NCBI GenBank assembly: GCA_004552445.1
Contig: SFOJ01000009.1
Span: 1-33,644 of the forward strand
DNA from: Mollicutes bacterium
GTDB taxonomy: Bacteria; Bacillota_I; Bacilli_A; RF39; UBA660
Direction: 5' to 3'
Length of the DNA stretch: 33,644 nt
In this document: piece by piece, positions 8,712-16,784 of the stretch
How the letters are laid out: each line of letters starts with the position of its first letter
Position numbering within the stretch: position 1 is the first letter of the stretch
Notes under the pieces: model-generated
Told to the model about the DNA's origin: nothing
The model's database searches: none
Seen by the model: only the letters and a program-made list of their open reading frames with translations
Translations under genes and position numbers: made by a program

Positions 8712-8750
8712 TTGATAAATTTATATAAGTATAGTATAGTAGAACTATAC
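8712..8750 (+). promoter_or_regulatory. Promoter with overlapping operator-like dyad, secreted-protein/ABC operon
   Basis: TTGATA (8712-8717... read as 8712-8717) and TATAGT (8735-8740) are 17 bases apart. A perfect 6-bp inverted repeat, GTATAG-5-CTATAC (8734-8750), covers the -10 box and start site. This arrangement is typical of a repressor operator. No regulator gene is encoded nearby. The predicted transcript would have a leader of about 105 bases before the first gene of the operon. Confidence 0.5.
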
Positions 8751-8853
8751 AACAATAAAGTTTATGACAAAATATTACTATTTAAGACAAAAAACAACAA
8801 TATTTTAAAGGAACATGATACCATGTAAAAGATATAAGACTAATTGGAGGAAT

Positions 8854-9255
8854 ATGAAATATTTAAAAATAACGCTATTTATATTGTTGATAGCATTGAT
8901 ATCTAATTTGATTATTACAGAAGCAAAAGTTAGATCAATAGTTGTGTCATATAAACTAGAAAAGAACACCCCAGTAATAACAAGCAAATTTAATAAAACA
9001 AGTTATTCTGTACAAGAATATGAAAATACTCATACGAGCACATCATTACATAATCCTTGTAAAAACTGTGTTATATCAGTAAGAGTTTATAATTCAAGTA
9101 CGGATTATAGTACAGCAGTACTTACAAAAATGGGACATACATATGAAGTAGGTAGAACTACTCATGCTGTTCCAGGTAATCATAAATTAAAAATTGCAAG
9201 AAGTGATAAAACGTATTTAAATACTGAGCATTCAGCTCTTTGGTATATCGATTAA
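8854..9255 (+). CDS. Secreted small protein with CxxC motif, first gene of an ABC-transporter operon
   Basis: The 133-residue product has a Sec-type signal sequence (MKYLKITLFILLIALISNLIITEAK) and a mature part of about 110 residues that looks beta-rich and ends in ALWYID. The only cysteines are the pair in NPCKNC. The ATG at 8854 is preferred to an in-frame ATG at 8815 because a TTGGAGG ribosome-binding site is directly upstream and the signal peptide starts there. The overall shape (signal, beta-rich domain, aromatic C-terminus) resembles small exported proteins next to ABC transporters, such as lactococcin 972-like bacteriocins or DUF2712 proteins, but I see no firm match. It is followed by a membrane protein and an immunity-type ABC transporter. 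Confidence 0.7.
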   Translation: MKYLKITLFILLIALISNLIITEAKVRSIVVSYKLEKNTPVITSKFNKTSYSVQEYENTHTSTSLHNPCKNCVISVRVYNSSTDYSTAVLTKMGHTYEVGRTTHAVPGNHKLKIARSDKTYLNTEHSALWYID

Positions 9256-9290
9256 AAAAAGAAAGTCTTATATCAAAAGGAGAAGTAAAA

Positions 9291-10190
9291 ATGAAAAATT
9301 TTTTTAATAAAAACAAATACTTTATATTAGTATTTATAGTAATAATAGGAATGATAATTTATTCATTCATAGATTATGATAAATTTGTTAAAAATTATAC
9401 AAATGCTATTGAAAACACGATAAGTGAATGTAAGATAAATACAATTCCAGAAAGGCAAGAGTATTGTGACAATATATTAAAAGAAAATATTAATCCTAAA
9501 CCAGGTTTTTATTATAATTATTTTGAAATATATTCAAGACTTGATTTTTTAGAATATGGATTATTCTTTATTGTAACAATACCGATAATTTACTTTATAA
9601 CAAAGACATTTAAGAATAGACATATTATTTATGAACTTACAAGAGAAACATATAAGAAATTTAAAACAAATTTATTTAAAAAGGCGTATTTGTATTCATT
9701 AATTTTGCCATTAATTATATTAATAATTTTAGTTGCGACAATAATATATAGTGGTGGGCTAACACTAAACCCATATTACGATCAAGAAATGAATGATATA
9801 GTAGTTAAAGCTACTAATCCATATTTTTATGTAACAACAATAGTATTAAGAGCATTAATATTAGGAATAATATATGCAAATATTGCTTTAATAGTTTCTA
9901 GAAATAATCATAATTTTTATATAGCAGTTATATTATCATATTTAGCATCAGTAGGAACTGAGATTATACTAGAAGGAGTAATAGGAAGACTAATTTTCTA
10001 TGAAATATTCAAAATAGATTCAATGATGATATATATAAATATTGTTAATATTTTATCTTTAAATTTAGAAAAAGGCTATTTATGTATCTATTTACCACTA
10101 ATTTTAATATTAGTAGTATCAACGTTTATAGCAAAATTAATGTATAAAAATAAAGAAAAACTTATAATAGATTGCGATAAAAATAATTAA
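9291..10190 (+). CDS. Multi-pass membrane protein of the secreted-protein/ABC operon
   Basis: I do not recognise a named family. The 299-residue protein starts at an ATG with an AAAGGAG site. It has a hydrophobic segment at about 10-28, then an outside loop of about 50 residues with two cysteines (SECKIN and EYCDN) and a Pro/Tyr-rich end. At least five further membrane spans lie between about residue 85 and 285, and the tail is short and basic. It lies 35 bases after the secreted protein and 10 before the ATPase, so one transcript is likely. Plausible roles are a permease subunit, an immunity partner or an assembly factor for the exported protein. Confidence 0.7.
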   Translation: MKNFFNKNKYFILVFIVIIGMIIYSFIDYDKFVKNYTNAIENTISECKINTIPERQEYCDNILKENINPKPGFYYNYFEIYSRLDFLEYGLFFIVTIPIIYFITKTFKNRHIIYELTRETYKKFKTNLFKKAYLYSLILPLIILIILVATIIYSGGLTLNPYYDQEMNDIVVKATNPYFYVTTIVLRALILGIIYANIALIVSRNNHNFYIAVILSYLASVGTEIILEGVIGRLIFYEIFKIDSMMIYINIVNILSLNLEKGYLCIYLPLILILVVSTFIAKLMYKNKEKLIIDCDKNN

Positions 10191-10200
10191 AGGAGTATAT

Positions 10201-10839
10201 ATGAAAATAGAACTTAAAAATGTTACAAAAGAATTTGATAAAGTAGAAATAATTAAAAATATTAGTTTAGAATTTGAAACTGGAAAAATATATGGTTTAT
10301 ATGGAAGAAACGGAAGTGGGAAAAGCGTATTAATGAAATTAATATGTGGCTTTTTAATTCCTACAAAAGGGAAAGTTCTAATTAATGGAAAAGATTTTAA
10401 TGCTAAAAATGAATATCCAGATAATTTAAGAGCAGTAATAGAAAAGCCTAGCTTTTTTCCAGAATTAACAGGTTTTGAAAATCTAAAATTATTAGCAAAA
10501 ATTCAAAACAAAATTAACGATGAAGAAATAATTAAAGCATTAGACTTAGTAAATTTGATTGATGAAAAAGATAAAAAATATAGTAAATACTCACTTGGAA
10601 TGAAACAAAAACTTGCGATAGCACAAGCAATAATGGAAGATCCAAGTATATTAATTTTAGATGAACCATTTAACGGTATAGAAGAAAAAAGTGTAGAAAA
10701 AATAACAAAATTTTTAAAAGAAGAAGCTAAAAATGGCAAAACAATTATATTTAGCACACATATAAAAGAAGATCTAGAAAATCTAGCAGATATAATCTAT
10801 AAAATTGATAATGGTACTATATATGAAAATCAAGGCTAA
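10201..10839 (+). CDS. ABC transporter ATPase, lantibiotic/bacitracin immunity (LanF/BcrA) type
   Basis: The 212-residue ATPase has Walker A GRNGSGKS (35-42), signature YSLGMKQK (130-137), Walker B ILILDEP (150-156) and an H-loop STH. In place of the usual Q-loop glutamine it has VIEKPSFFPELTGFENL with Glu at 81. This E-loop followed by Pro, a Leu-Thr and an ENL motif is characteristic of LanF/BcrA-type ATPases of bacteriocin and bacitracin immunity transporters. An AAAGGAG site lies upstream. It overlaps the first permease gene by 17 bases, and two permeases follow, matching the F-E-G composition of such transporters. The substrate is unknown; the operon's own secreted product is the obvious candidate. 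Confidence 0.88.
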   Translation: MKIELKNVTKEFDKVEIIKNISLEFETGKIYGLYGRNGSGKSVLMKLICGFLIPTKGKVLINGKDFNAKNEYPDNLRAVIEKPSFFPELTGFENLKLLAKIQNKINDEEIIKALDLVNLIDEKDKKYSKYSLGMKQKLAIAQAIMEDPSILILDEPFNGIEEKSVEKITKFLKEEAKNGKTIIFSTHIKEDLENLADIIYKIDNGTIYENQG

Positions 10840-11554
10840 TCTTAAAATAATAAATAATAGTGGTTTTTTACTACCATATTTAATTATACTTATATCAGTA
10901 ATATTAAATTTTGTTTTTAATACTAGTGAAGAAAATTTTCATATGATATTCTATCAAAACATAAGTTCTATTTTAAATAATATATGTTTTTTCATGGCTT
11001 TAATGCTTATTATAAATATCTTAAACAATAATATATTTAATTCTTATGAACAAATAATAAGAAAAAGAACTTATAGTAATACAATTATAAGCAATATTAA
11101 AGCAATAATAATGTACTCATTATTCTTCTATATTTTATATATATTACTTATATTATCAGGTTCAATCATCACGTCATTTGGAAATTGTAAACTTTTATTA
11201 CATGAAAACTATAATATAAATATGATATTTTTTAATATGTATTCAATAATAAAAAACTATATACTAATTTTAGAATTCACTATATTATTATATTTAATAT
11301 CAAAAATAAACAAAAAGTATGGTTTATCATTAATGATTTTATACATTTTACTATTTTTTATTCCAACTGACTTAAGTAAAATCAATCACTTTTATAATAT
11401 GAGTATATTAGTACAAAAATATATGACTAATGGTATATTTTTTATAAATTTTTTAACAGAACTGATAAGTATAATAATATATATTTGTATAATATTTTTA
11501 ATAATAAGAGTTTTATATAAAAACGTAACACAAAAGAAAAGAGATATATTATGA
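10823..11554 (+). CDS. ABC transporter permease (LanE/LanG-like), first copy
   Basis: The 243-residue hydrophobic protein has about six membrane spans and almost no charged loops, as in the permease subunits of LanFEG and BcrB-type exporters. The start is set at ATG 10823 because the resulting N-terminus MKIKANL matches MKIEANL of the next gene. Upstream alternatives (TTG 10805, ATG 10811) give MIMVLY/MVLY extensions. The ribosome-binding site is weak, consistent with translational coupling to the ATPase, whose end it overlaps. Its stop overlaps the next start (ATGA). Confidence 0.78.
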   Translation: MKIKANLKIINNSGFLLPYLIILISVILNFVFNTSEENFHMIFYQNISSILNNICFFMALMLIINILNNNIFNSYEQIIRKRTYSNTIISNIKAIIMYSLFFYILYILLILSGSIITSFGNCKLLLHENYNINMIFFNMYSIIKNYILILEFTILLYLISKINKKYGLSLMILYILLFFIPTDLSKINHFYNMSILVQKYMTNGIFFINFLTELISIIIYICIIFLIIRVLYKNVTQKKRDIL

Positions 11555-12198
11555 AAATAGAAGCAAACTTACTAATAAGTAAAATAAAAAAAGATAAATT
11601 TTGGATAATTTCATATATAGTTGTTTTAGCTGTAGCAGTTGCATATTGTTTGTTTAATGATGAAAATATATTTAGCAATAATAAGACCTTCTATTTACTA
11701 ATAGGATATCCTAAAAATTTAACAAATGATAAATTTATTTATACATTAATTAATCTCTATACAATAGTATATTTTATCTATTTTACAATAACTTATTTCA
11801 ATTATGAATTAGAAAATTATTGTGATAATTTAATAATAAGAGAAAAAAGTAAAAAATGGATTATTAGAAAAACGCTAGCAATAATATTAAGCATAATTCT
11901 AATAAAAATATTAAACATTATATTAGTATTGTTTTTATATAATTATAGTTATCCATTTGATTATAAAATCATATTTTTTACTTTAACATATTATATTACA
12001 ATCTCAATAAACTCAATATTAATAAATATAGTCATTAAAAATAATGCAATTGTTATTATCTTGTCTCTTATATTATCAACTTTAATATTTCACTATATTG
12101 AGAATGTAATCACTTTATTTGCAATAATTATAATTTCATTGATATTTATTATTACGTACTTTAATTTTAAAAAGATATTTAAATTAAAATATAATTAG
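11551..12198 (+). CDS. ABC transporter permease (LanE/LanG-like), second copy
   Basis: The 215-residue protein has about six predicted membrane spans, and its N-terminus MKIEANLLISKIKKDKFW parallels the preceding permease. The ATGA overlap shows translational coupling. Together with the two preceding genes it would make an ATPase plus two unequal permeases. The family diverges fast, so identity rests mostly on context and topology. It is the last gene of the operon; the next gene has its own promoter. Confidence 0.75.
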   Translation: MKIEANLLISKIKKDKFWIISYIVVLAVAVAYCLFNDENIFSNNKTFYLLIGYPKNLTNDKFIYTLINLYTIVYFIYFTITYFNYELENYCDNLIIREKSKKWIIRKTLAIILSIILIKILNIILVLFLYNYSYPFDYKIIFFTLTYYITISINSILINIVIKNNAIVIILSLILSTLIFHYIENVITLFAIIIISLIFIITYFNFKKIFKLKYN

Positions 12199-12220
12199 CA
12201 TTTTTTAAATACTTTTTTTC

Positions 12221-12249
12221 TTGCATATTTTCATCTTTAATGTAATAAT
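12221..12249 (+). promoter_or_regulatory. Promoter upstream of the unknown gene at 12276
   Basis: TTGCAT (12221-12226) and AATAAT (12244-12249) are 17 bases apart, with TG of an extended -10 at 12241-12242. A strong GGGAGG ribosome-binding site follows before the GTG start. Confidence 0.45.
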
Positions 12250-12275
12250 AAAGTTACAGGTAGGGAGGAATATAA

Positions 12276-13037
12276 GTGCAAGAATACGAACATCTTTTAG
12301 CTAGATTACAAGATTTTCTAAGTTATGAAGAGGTTATAAATAATGCAGAAATTATAAATGCATATGATTACATAAATCTACTTAGAAAAGAATATAACAA
12401 ATCTAGAAAAATAAGTGTATCTGAAAGTTTAGTTGATAGAATTGATAGAGGATATGAACTAATTCAAAAAAGAGAGAATAAAAAAGACAAAGTAAAAAAA
12501 GAAATTGATTTTATAGAATCAATAGAAGTATTTACTGGTAAAACAATATCTAGAATAAGAATAAAGACATCTAAAGGTGAATCATTCATTTGTAGAAATA
12601 ATGAATCAAAAGAAATGTTTATGACAGGAATGAAACTAAATTATAAATTTATAGTTAAATACTTAGATGAATTTAATAGATTACTTGATGATTCTCTAAA
12701 ATATTTAGTAAGTCATAAAGATGAATTTACTGATACATTAGAAGTAACTGAAACATCAAAATTTACAGATGGAAATATGAACGTAGAAATAACATACGAT
12801 AGTGAAAATGGTGTCTCATATAAAATAGGTATGGAAGATGATACAGATAAAACTATTGATAGAGAATGGTTAACAAGACCATCAATAAAAAGTATGATAT
12901 CAGAAAGAGAAAAAGAAATATTAAAAAGAATACCAGTAGATATAAAAACTTTAGGAGTAATTGGAACTAAAGTAACAAAAAGATACACTCAAGCATATAA
13001 GCAAATGCAATTAAATAAAAAGAAGTATGCACAATAA
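12276..13037 (+). CDS. Conserved-looking cytosolic protein of unknown function upstream of dnaB-dnaI
   Basis: I do not recognise this 253-residue protein. It starts at GTG behind TAGGGAGG and has no membrane segments. The N-terminal third is helical and charged (LLARLQDFLSYEEV to KRENKKDKVKKEID). The middle looks like a mixed alpha/beta domain, and the C-terminus is Lys-rich and helical (KRYTQAYKQMQLNKKKYAQ). It has its own promoter and terminator and precedes the helicase-loader genes, so a link to replication is only positional. Confidence 0.7.
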   Translation: MQEYEHLLARLQDFLSYEEVINNAEIINAYDYINLLRKEYNKSRKISVSESLVDRIDRGYELIQKRENKKDKVKKEIDFIESIEVFTGKTISRIRIKTSKGESFICRNNESKEMFMTGMKLNYKFIVKYLDEFNRLLDDSLKYLVSHKDEFTDTLEVTETSKFTDGNMNVEITYDSENGVSYKIGMEDDTDKTIDREWLTRPSIKSMISEREKEILKRIPVDIKTLGVIGTKVTKRYTQAYKQMQLNKKKYAQ

Positions 13038-13048
13038 AAAATAAAAAT

Positions 13049-13076
13049 AAGATAAATAAACTTTTATTTATCTTTT
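13049..13076 (+). terminator. Terminator before dnaB
   Basis: AAGATAAATAAA pairs perfectly with TTTATTTATCTT around a 2-base loop, followed by TT. The stem is weak (AT-rich) but 12 bp long. A TATAAT box at 13085-13090 after it probably serves dnaB. Confidence 0.65.
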
Positions 13077-13111
13077 AATTTATGTATAATATTTCATGAG
13101 GAGATACTAGT

Positions 13112-14392
13112 ATGAAGAAAATATCATTATATCCAGCTGATATATATCAAGTAGTAGATAAAAGTTTATTAAACGAACAAGATAAACTTATTTTAAATAT
13201 GCTTTATATGCCTATAATTGGATATACTGCTGTTACTTTATACTTAAAATTGCAAACAGAAACTAAAAACACTTTTATATCTGGAGAACTTACTCACCAC
13301 CATTTAATGACAAGCATGACTTTATCACTTGATAATATTAAAGAAGCGCGCCTTCGTTTGGAAGGAATAGGTCTTTTAAAAACATACTATCATGAAGGTG
13401 AAATTGGAAGTTATGTTTATGAACTTTATAGTCCAGTATCAGCACAAGAATTCTTTAGTCATCCAATATTTAATGTCGTTTTATATAATAATGTTGGCAA
13501 AAACGAGTACAATAGACTTTATGATTACTTTAAACTTCCTCACATGTCATTAAGAGATTATGAAGATATTACTGTATCATTTGATTCAGTATTTAAAAGT
13601 AGAAATTATACTGCATTAGAAATAAATAGTGACGAAGTAATATCTAAAAACAAACTAATGCTTAAGTTTGAACTTGATTATGATTTTGATTTAATGGTAT
13701 CTAGTTTACCTAAAGAAATGTTTAATGAAAAATGTCTTAATAAATCAATGAAAGAATTAATAACAAATTTATCTTTTCTTTATGAAGTCGACCCAGTAAA
13801 TATGGCAGACTTAGTAAGAGCATCACTCAATGAAAAAGGAAATATTGATAAAGAAGAACTAAGAAAAAACGTGAGAAAATATTATCAATTCAATAATGAC
13901 AACAGACTTCCAAGTCTATTATTTAAAAGTCAACCCGAATATTTAAAAAGTGCTAGTGGTGACAATAGTAAAAAAGGTAGAATCATTAAAGTATTTGAAA
14001 GTCATTCCCCATATGAATTCCTAAAAGCAAAATATAAGGGTGTTAAACCAACTGATAGAGACATGAAAATATTAGAATCTTTACTTATAGATTTAAAACT
14101 TAATCCAGGAGTAGTTAATGTTCTTATAGACTACACTTTAAAAACTAATAATAATAAATTAGTTAAAAATTATATAGAAACAATAGCAGGTCAATGGAAA
14201 AGAAGTGGAGTTGAAACAGCAGAAGAAGCAATGAATTTAGCTGAGAAAGAACACAAGAAAAAATATAAAAAAGATGATAAACCAAAAAGCAAAGTAATGC
14301 CAAGTTGGTTTAATGAAAAAATAGAATCAGAATCATCAGACTCTGAAAGTGATGAAGAATTTAAAAATTTTATAGAGGAGTTTAGAAAATGA
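13112..14392 (+). CDS. dnaB: Replication initiation and membrane attachment protein DnaB (helicase loader)
   Basis: This is the Bacilli DnaB/DnaD-type loader, not the replicative helicase. With DnaD and DnaI it places the helicase (DnaC in B. subtilis) at the origin. The 426-residue protein begins SLYPADIYQVVDKSLL and has an N-terminal winged-helix DDBH1 domain (LDNIKEARLRLEGIGLLKTY). It also has a C-terminal DDBH2 domain (YEFLKAKYKGVKPTDRDMK, and YIETIAGQWKRSGVETAEEA) and an acidic Ser-rich tail. It is slightly shorter than B. subtilis DnaB (472 aa). A GAGGAGA site precedes the ATG, and the stop overlaps the dnaI start (ATGA), the conserved dnaB-dnaI pairing. Confidence 0.9.
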   Translation: MKKISLYPADIYQVVDKSLLNEQDKLILNMLYMPIIGYTAVTLYLKLQTETKNTFISGELTHHHLMTSMTLSLDNIKEARLRLEGIGLLKTYYHEGEIGSYVYELYSPVSAQEFFSHPIFNVVLYNNVGKNEYNRLYDYFKLPHMSLRDYEDITVSFDSVFKSRNYTALEINSDEVISKNKLMLKFELDYDFDLMVSSLPKEMFNEKCLNKSMKELITNLSFLYEVDPVNMADLVRASLNEKGNIDKEELRKNVRKYYQFNNDNRLPSLLFKSQPEYLKSASGDNSKKGRIIKVFESHSPYEFLKAKYKGVKPTDRDMKILESLLIDLKLNPGVVNVLIDYTLKTNNNKLVKNYIETIAGQWKRSGVETAEEAMNLAEKEHKKKYKKDDKPKSKVMPSWFNEKIESESSDSESDEEFKNFIEEFRK

Positions 14393-15291
14393 TTAAAGGA
14401 AATAGTTTTATAAAAAAAGGAAAAAAAGCAATTCAAGACGATTTAAGACGTGAATTTGTTCTAGCAAGTAAAGATGAAACATTTACTAAACTTTGTGCAA
14501 GATTAAAATGTGATGATGAAGTATTAATGAAATATACTTCTAAGTTAGAAACAACAGTATGTGAACTTAAAAATTGTTCAAAATGTAAAGGACTAGATAA
14601 ATGTAAAAATGAAATTGAAGGACATGTATACTATCCAGTTGTTAGAAAAGATTATGTAGAATTCAGTTATAAACCATGCAAATATTTCAAAGAAAACAAG
14701 ATTAAAAACACAACAACATTCTTTGAAACACCAAAAGTACTTATGACAGCATCACTAAGCGATTTAGTAACCGAAAAAGAAAGATCAAGTATATTAAAAT
14801 ACATAAAAGAATTTCTAAAAAAGAAAATGAACAACGAACCAGTAAAAGGATTATATTTAAGTGGTTCATTCGGAAGCGGAAAATCATATATACTAAGTGC
14901 ATTGCTAAATGAATTATCAAATAAAGGATTTAGAACAGTTAATGTTTATTATCCATCACTATTAAAAAGATTAAAAGCATCTTTTAATGAATATAATTAC
15001 GATGAAGTTCTAGATGAAATAATGACAAGTGATATACTTTTAATAGATGATATTGGTGCTGAAAATAATAGTTCATGGGCAAGAGATGAAGTTTTAGGAA
15101 CCATTCTTCAATACAGAATGGATAACGACTTAACAACATTTTTCACATCAAACTTTAATATAAATGAACTAGAAAGTGTGCTTTCAGAAACATCAAAAGG
15201 AACAGATGAAATAAAAGCAAGAAGAATAATAGAAAGAATAAAATATTTAACAGAAGAACAAACATTAATAAGTGGAAATAAAAGAAAATAA
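14389..15291 (+). CDS. dnaI: Primosomal helicase loader DnaI
   Basis: DnaI is an AAA+ ATPase that loads the hexameric replicative helicase. The 300-residue protein has an N-terminal zinc-binding helicase-interaction domain (C58, C63, C66, C72 and C97). Its AAA+ domain has Walker A GSFGSGKS at 159-166, Walker B ILLIDDIGAE, sensor 1 TFFTSNFN and an arginine-finger region near ARRIIERI. The length matches B. subtilis DnaI (311 aa). It overlaps dnaB by 4 bases and is followed by an AT-rich hairpin. Confidence 0.94.
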   Translation: MIKGNSFIKKGKKAIQDDLRREFVLASKDETFTKLCARLKCDDEVLMKYTSKLETTVCELKNCSKCKGLDKCKNEIEGHVYYPVVRKDYVEFSYKPCKYFKENKIKNTTTFFETPKVLMTASLSDLVTEKERSSILKYIKEFLKKKMNNEPVKGLYLSGSFGSGKSYILSALLNELSNKGFRTVNVYYPSLLKRLKASFNEYNYDEVLDEIMTSDILLIDDIGAENNSSWARDEVLGTILQYRMDNDLTTFFTSNFNINELESVLSETSKGTDEIKARRIIERIKYLTEEQTLISGNKRK

Positions 15292-15330
15292 ATAAATTCC
15301 TTAAATTATAATTATGATGTTTTTAAAATA

Positions 15331-15358
15331 AAAATTTGTCTTAGATTGACAAAATTTT
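15331..15358 (+). terminator. Weak terminator-like hairpin after dnaI
   Basis: AAAATTTGTC pairs imperfectly with GACAAAATTTT over a 7-base loop, and a T-rich run follows. Its right arm contains the -35 box of the next promoter, so the same DNA may end dnaI transcription and start the next gene. Confidence 0.4.
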
Positions 15359-15374
15359 TATTTTTTGATATAAT
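15346..15374 (+). promoter_or_regulatory. Perfect-consensus vegetative promoter
   Basis: TTGACA (15346-15351) and TATAAT (15369-15374) with a 17-base spacer match the sigma-A consensus in every base. The predicted start at about 15381 begins the sequence ATCATTAAGGGGGG, which contains the ribosome-binding site of the downstream gene. Confidence 0.85.
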
Positions 15375-15400
15375 ATGTGCATCATTAAGGGGGGATATCG

Positions 15401-16072
15401 ATGGAAAATGTAATTATAGCATTTATTGTTGCTCAACTATTATCTACAGCATATGGTTTAGCAGTAATAGGTTCAGTAAAACCAATAATCGAGAAGAAAC
15501 TTAAAGATCAAGGATATGTTTTAAAAAATAAAAATAGTATGTATAAATTTAACGAAGGGTTAGTAAACTTCTTTAGAGGATTTATACCTTTCTATTATGC
15601 AATAAAAGCAATATCATTAGTTCAAGGAAAAAACCCAATTGATAGAGCTGTTAAAAATGAAATTGAAAATGGTGAATATATAACCAGAGAAGAAAGACAA
15701 GCAATCAGAGAAAGAGAAGAATTTTTAAAAACAGCATCATTATCAAAACCAATGGAACCTCAAATAATATTTGAAAAGCCAGAAAAATATGTTGCTCGTA
15801 AAAACGATTATACTCTTTATGATTCATATGAAACACCAATTGAATATATAACACGTGAAACATCTAGTGATGAAACATTAGATATAACACCATATACGGC
15901 AAAAGAAATAGAAAGACCTAAGTTTATAGAAAAAGAAGTAACTAAAAGTGATATAGCAAAAGCAATTGCAGAATTAGATGCTTTTGAATTAGAAACTTTA
16001 GGAGAAAAAATTGAATCTTTAGCCGCAGTTAAAAAAAGAAATAAAACATTAAGACTAAAAGATGTTGCTTAA
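15401..16072 (+). CDS. Unknown protein with N-terminal membrane segment
   Basis: I do not recognise this 223-residue protein. It has a hydrophobic N-terminus (VIIAFIVAQLLSTAYGLAVIG) and a second moderately hydrophobic stretch (LVNFFRGFIPFYYAIKAISLV). A long charged tail rich in Glu/Lys/Thr is probably cytosolic and partly disordered, ending KKRNKTLRLKDVA. It is transcribed alone from a perfect consensus promoter with a strong AAGGGGGG site, implying high expression. The gene at 19455 has an almost identical 5' region. Confidence 0.75.
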   Translation: MENVIIAFIVAQLLSTAYGLAVIGSVKPIIEKKLKDQGYVLKNKNSMYKFNEGLVNFFRGFIPFYYAIKAISLVQGKNPIDRAVKNEIENGEYITREERQAIREREEFLKTASLSKPMEPQIIFEKPEKYVARKNDYTLYDSYETPIEYITRETSSDETLDITPYTAKEIERPKFIEKEVTKSDIAKAIAELDAFELETLGEKIESLAAVKKRNKTLRLKDVA

Positions 16073-16115
16073 ATAAAAAAATTGTGTTAACATTAATTTA
16101 TAAAATTAATTAATT

Positions 16116-16298
16116 GGACAAGATTATTAATTATATTAGCGTAGAGAATTAGTGTATGGTGAAAACTAAGTAATAGATTAATAATTACTACCAATCTTAT
16201 GAGGTTAATAACCTACGAGTTGTTTTCGTTACAAAACATAATAAGTTAAATAAAGGGATGGTACCGTCTGTTCAAGACTCCTTACTATTCCTTTTTTT
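16116..16298 (+). promoter_or_regulatory. Threonine-responsive T-box leader
   Basis: T-box RNAs sense uncharged tRNA and let transcription continue into the aminoacyl-tRNA synthetase gene. Here Stem I starts near GGACAAGATT and closes with AATCTT (16193-16198). It carries the AGAGAATTAG and GGTGAAAA elements of the stem and a specifier ACC (Thr) at 16190-16192 just before the closing strand. The T-box core ATGGTACC lies at 16257-16264; its TGGT would pair with a tRNA ending ACCA. The terminator is AAAGGGATGGTA (16252-16263) pairing, with G-T wobbles, to TACTATTCCTTT, extended by GTCT/AGAC and followed by T7. It controls the gene at 16320 and thrS. Confidence 0.92.
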
Positions 16299-16319
16299 GT
16301 TTTATAAGGGAGGGTTAAT

Positions 16320-16784
16320 ATGAAATATGAAACAATAACATTATCAAAGTTTTTATCAAGAACACTAGGTTTAGGAGGATCTGATTTAAAGAAAATAACA
16401 CATTTAGATGCTAAAATATTATTCCCACAATTAAAAAGAAGTACATTCGAATATGTAAATAAGCATCCAGAAGCAATAACCCGTGGCAAAATATTAATGG
16501 TTAGTGATGGTAAAACTGTGATACCATATTATGTCCCAACTATAGAAGAAGAATTTGATTTTCATGAAATAGATGTTGAACATGACGAACCAAAAAAAAT
16601 TAATGATGAAAGATATGATTATACAGCAATGAGTATATATGAATTGAAGCAATTATTAAATACTAGATTCAATTCATATAGAAATAGTAGAGAAGCAAGA
16701 AGAGAACTAGAAAAAAGAGGTGTAGTTCTTACAAAAAAATACAATAGAAATGAAATAAAAAAAATGAAGGAAGATGAAGAATAA
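16320..16784 (+). CDS. Unknown protein co-controlled with thrS by the T-box
   Basis: The 154-residue, charged, soluble protein has no family I can name. It starts at ATG behind GGGAGGG, directly after the T-box terminator. The N-terminal half (LSKFLSRTLGLGGSDLKKIT, then ITRGKILMVSDGKTVIPYYV) looks globular. A linker rich in Asp/Glu/His follows. The C-terminal helices (MSIYELKQLLNTRF, SREARRELEKRGVVL) vaguely recall a SAP-like helix-extended-helix. Its stop shares a base with the thrS start (TAATG), so both proteins are made from one T-box-controlled mRNA. A role in threonine or tRNA-Thr metabolism is therefore possible but unproven. It does not look like the missing TGS domain of ThrRS. Confidence 0.75.
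   Translation: MKYETITLSKFLSRTLGLGGSDLKKITHLDAKILFPQLKRSTFEYVNKHPEAITRGKILMVSDGKTVIPYYVPTIEEEFDFHEIDVEHDEPKKINDERYDYTAMSIYELKQLLNTRFNSYRNSREARRELEKRGVVLTKKYNRNEIKKMKEDEE

Noticed and set aside
16229..16489. A minus-strand frame across the T-box terminator and the start of the next gene.
   Set aside because: It runs through the structured RNA leader and is the shadow of both the leader and the real gene.
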